A program made the position numbers and the translations under genes. Shown here piece by piece: positions 6,158-6,223 of a stretch of 6,223 nt of DNA. Source of the DNA: Kiritimatiellales bacterium (GTDB lineage: Bacteria > Verrucomicrobiota > Kiritimatiellia > Kiritimatiellales > Pontiellaceae); contig JABDQT010000217.1 in assembly GCA_013042165.1 (NCBI GenBank), positions 1 to 6,223 on the forward strand. The letters are read 5' to 3'. The notes beneath the pieces were generated by a model that saw only the letters and a list, made by a program, of their open reading frames with translations, did no database searches and was not told where the DNA came from. How positions within the stretch are numbered: the first letter of the stretch is position 1; each line of letters starts with the position of its first letter.

Positions 6158-6223
6158 ATGGCAGCCGATTTTAATATTAACCTCGCAAAAGACCTGACCA
6201 GCTCACCGGAGGAGCGGGAGCGG
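6158..6223 (+). CDS. PilN-like protein, N-terminal fragment cut by window edge
   Basis: Only 22 codons are visible, reading MAADFNINLAKDLTSSPEER and then Glu-Arg. A short N-terminus with FNINLA followed by charged, Arg/Glu-rich residues is what PilN proteins show before their single transmembrane helix: the INL motif is the segment that binds the PilM groove. The gene follows the PilM-like gene directly, as pilN follows pilM in pilus operons. If correct, the protein is a bitopic inner-membrane component with a periplasmic domain pairing with PilO. The fragment is too short to prove this by sequence alone; context carries most of the weight. Confidence 0.6.
   Translation, partial: MAADFNINLAKDLTSSPEERER

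Overview
The window is a single co-directional (+ strand) gene cluster for a type II secretion / type IV pilus-like envelope machine. No RNA gene, mobile element, CRISPR array or gene on the - strand could be supported. The left edge cuts off the 5' end of the secretin gene. The right edge cuts off a PilN-like gene after 22 codons. In between are four complete genes: a GspE/PilB ATPase, a GspF/PilC inner-membrane platform protein, a type IV pilin/pseudopilin and a PilM-like actin-fold protein.

Layout: secretin (2-1462), 50-nt gap, ATPase (1513-3222), 13-nt gap, platform protein (3236-4486), 145-nt gap with small hairpins and a doubtful mini-ORF, pilin (4632-5069), 75-nt gap with a strong hairpin, PilM-like (5145-6101), 56-nt gap, PilN-like start (6158 onward). 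Each complete internal gene has a clear Shine-Dalgarno sequence. The pilin has the strongest (AAGGAGA) and is the only gene flanked by long structured spacers, as expected for the most abundant subunit. I found no convincing promoter, so transcription probably starts upstream of the window, though a weak internal promoter before the pilin cannot be excluded.

How the parts work together, by family knowledge: the pilin is matured by a prepilin peptidase not seen here. It is polymerised from the inner membrane by the platform protein, powered by the cytoplasmic ATPase. The PilM/PilN module links the cytoplasmic side to the periplasmic alignment complex, and the secretin forms the outer-membrane channel. 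The order secretin-ATPase-platform-pilin matches the gspD-E-F-G order of type II secretion. It is followed by separate PilM and PilN-like genes, as in pilus systems, in place of the fused GspL. The cluster is therefore a hybrid, and pilus versus secretion function cannot be decided from this window.

Organism: a secretin implies a diderm bacterium, with moderately high GC content. Hybrid clusters of this order with such diverged PilM proteins suggest the PVC group (Kiritimatiellota, Verrucomicrobiota or Lentisphaerota), but this is an impression from family resemblance, not a demonstrated placement. The most interesting points are the apparent loss of all nucleotide-binding signatures in the PilM-like protein, the eroded c-di-GMP-type motifs in the ATPase N-domain, and the structured RNA around the pilin gene.
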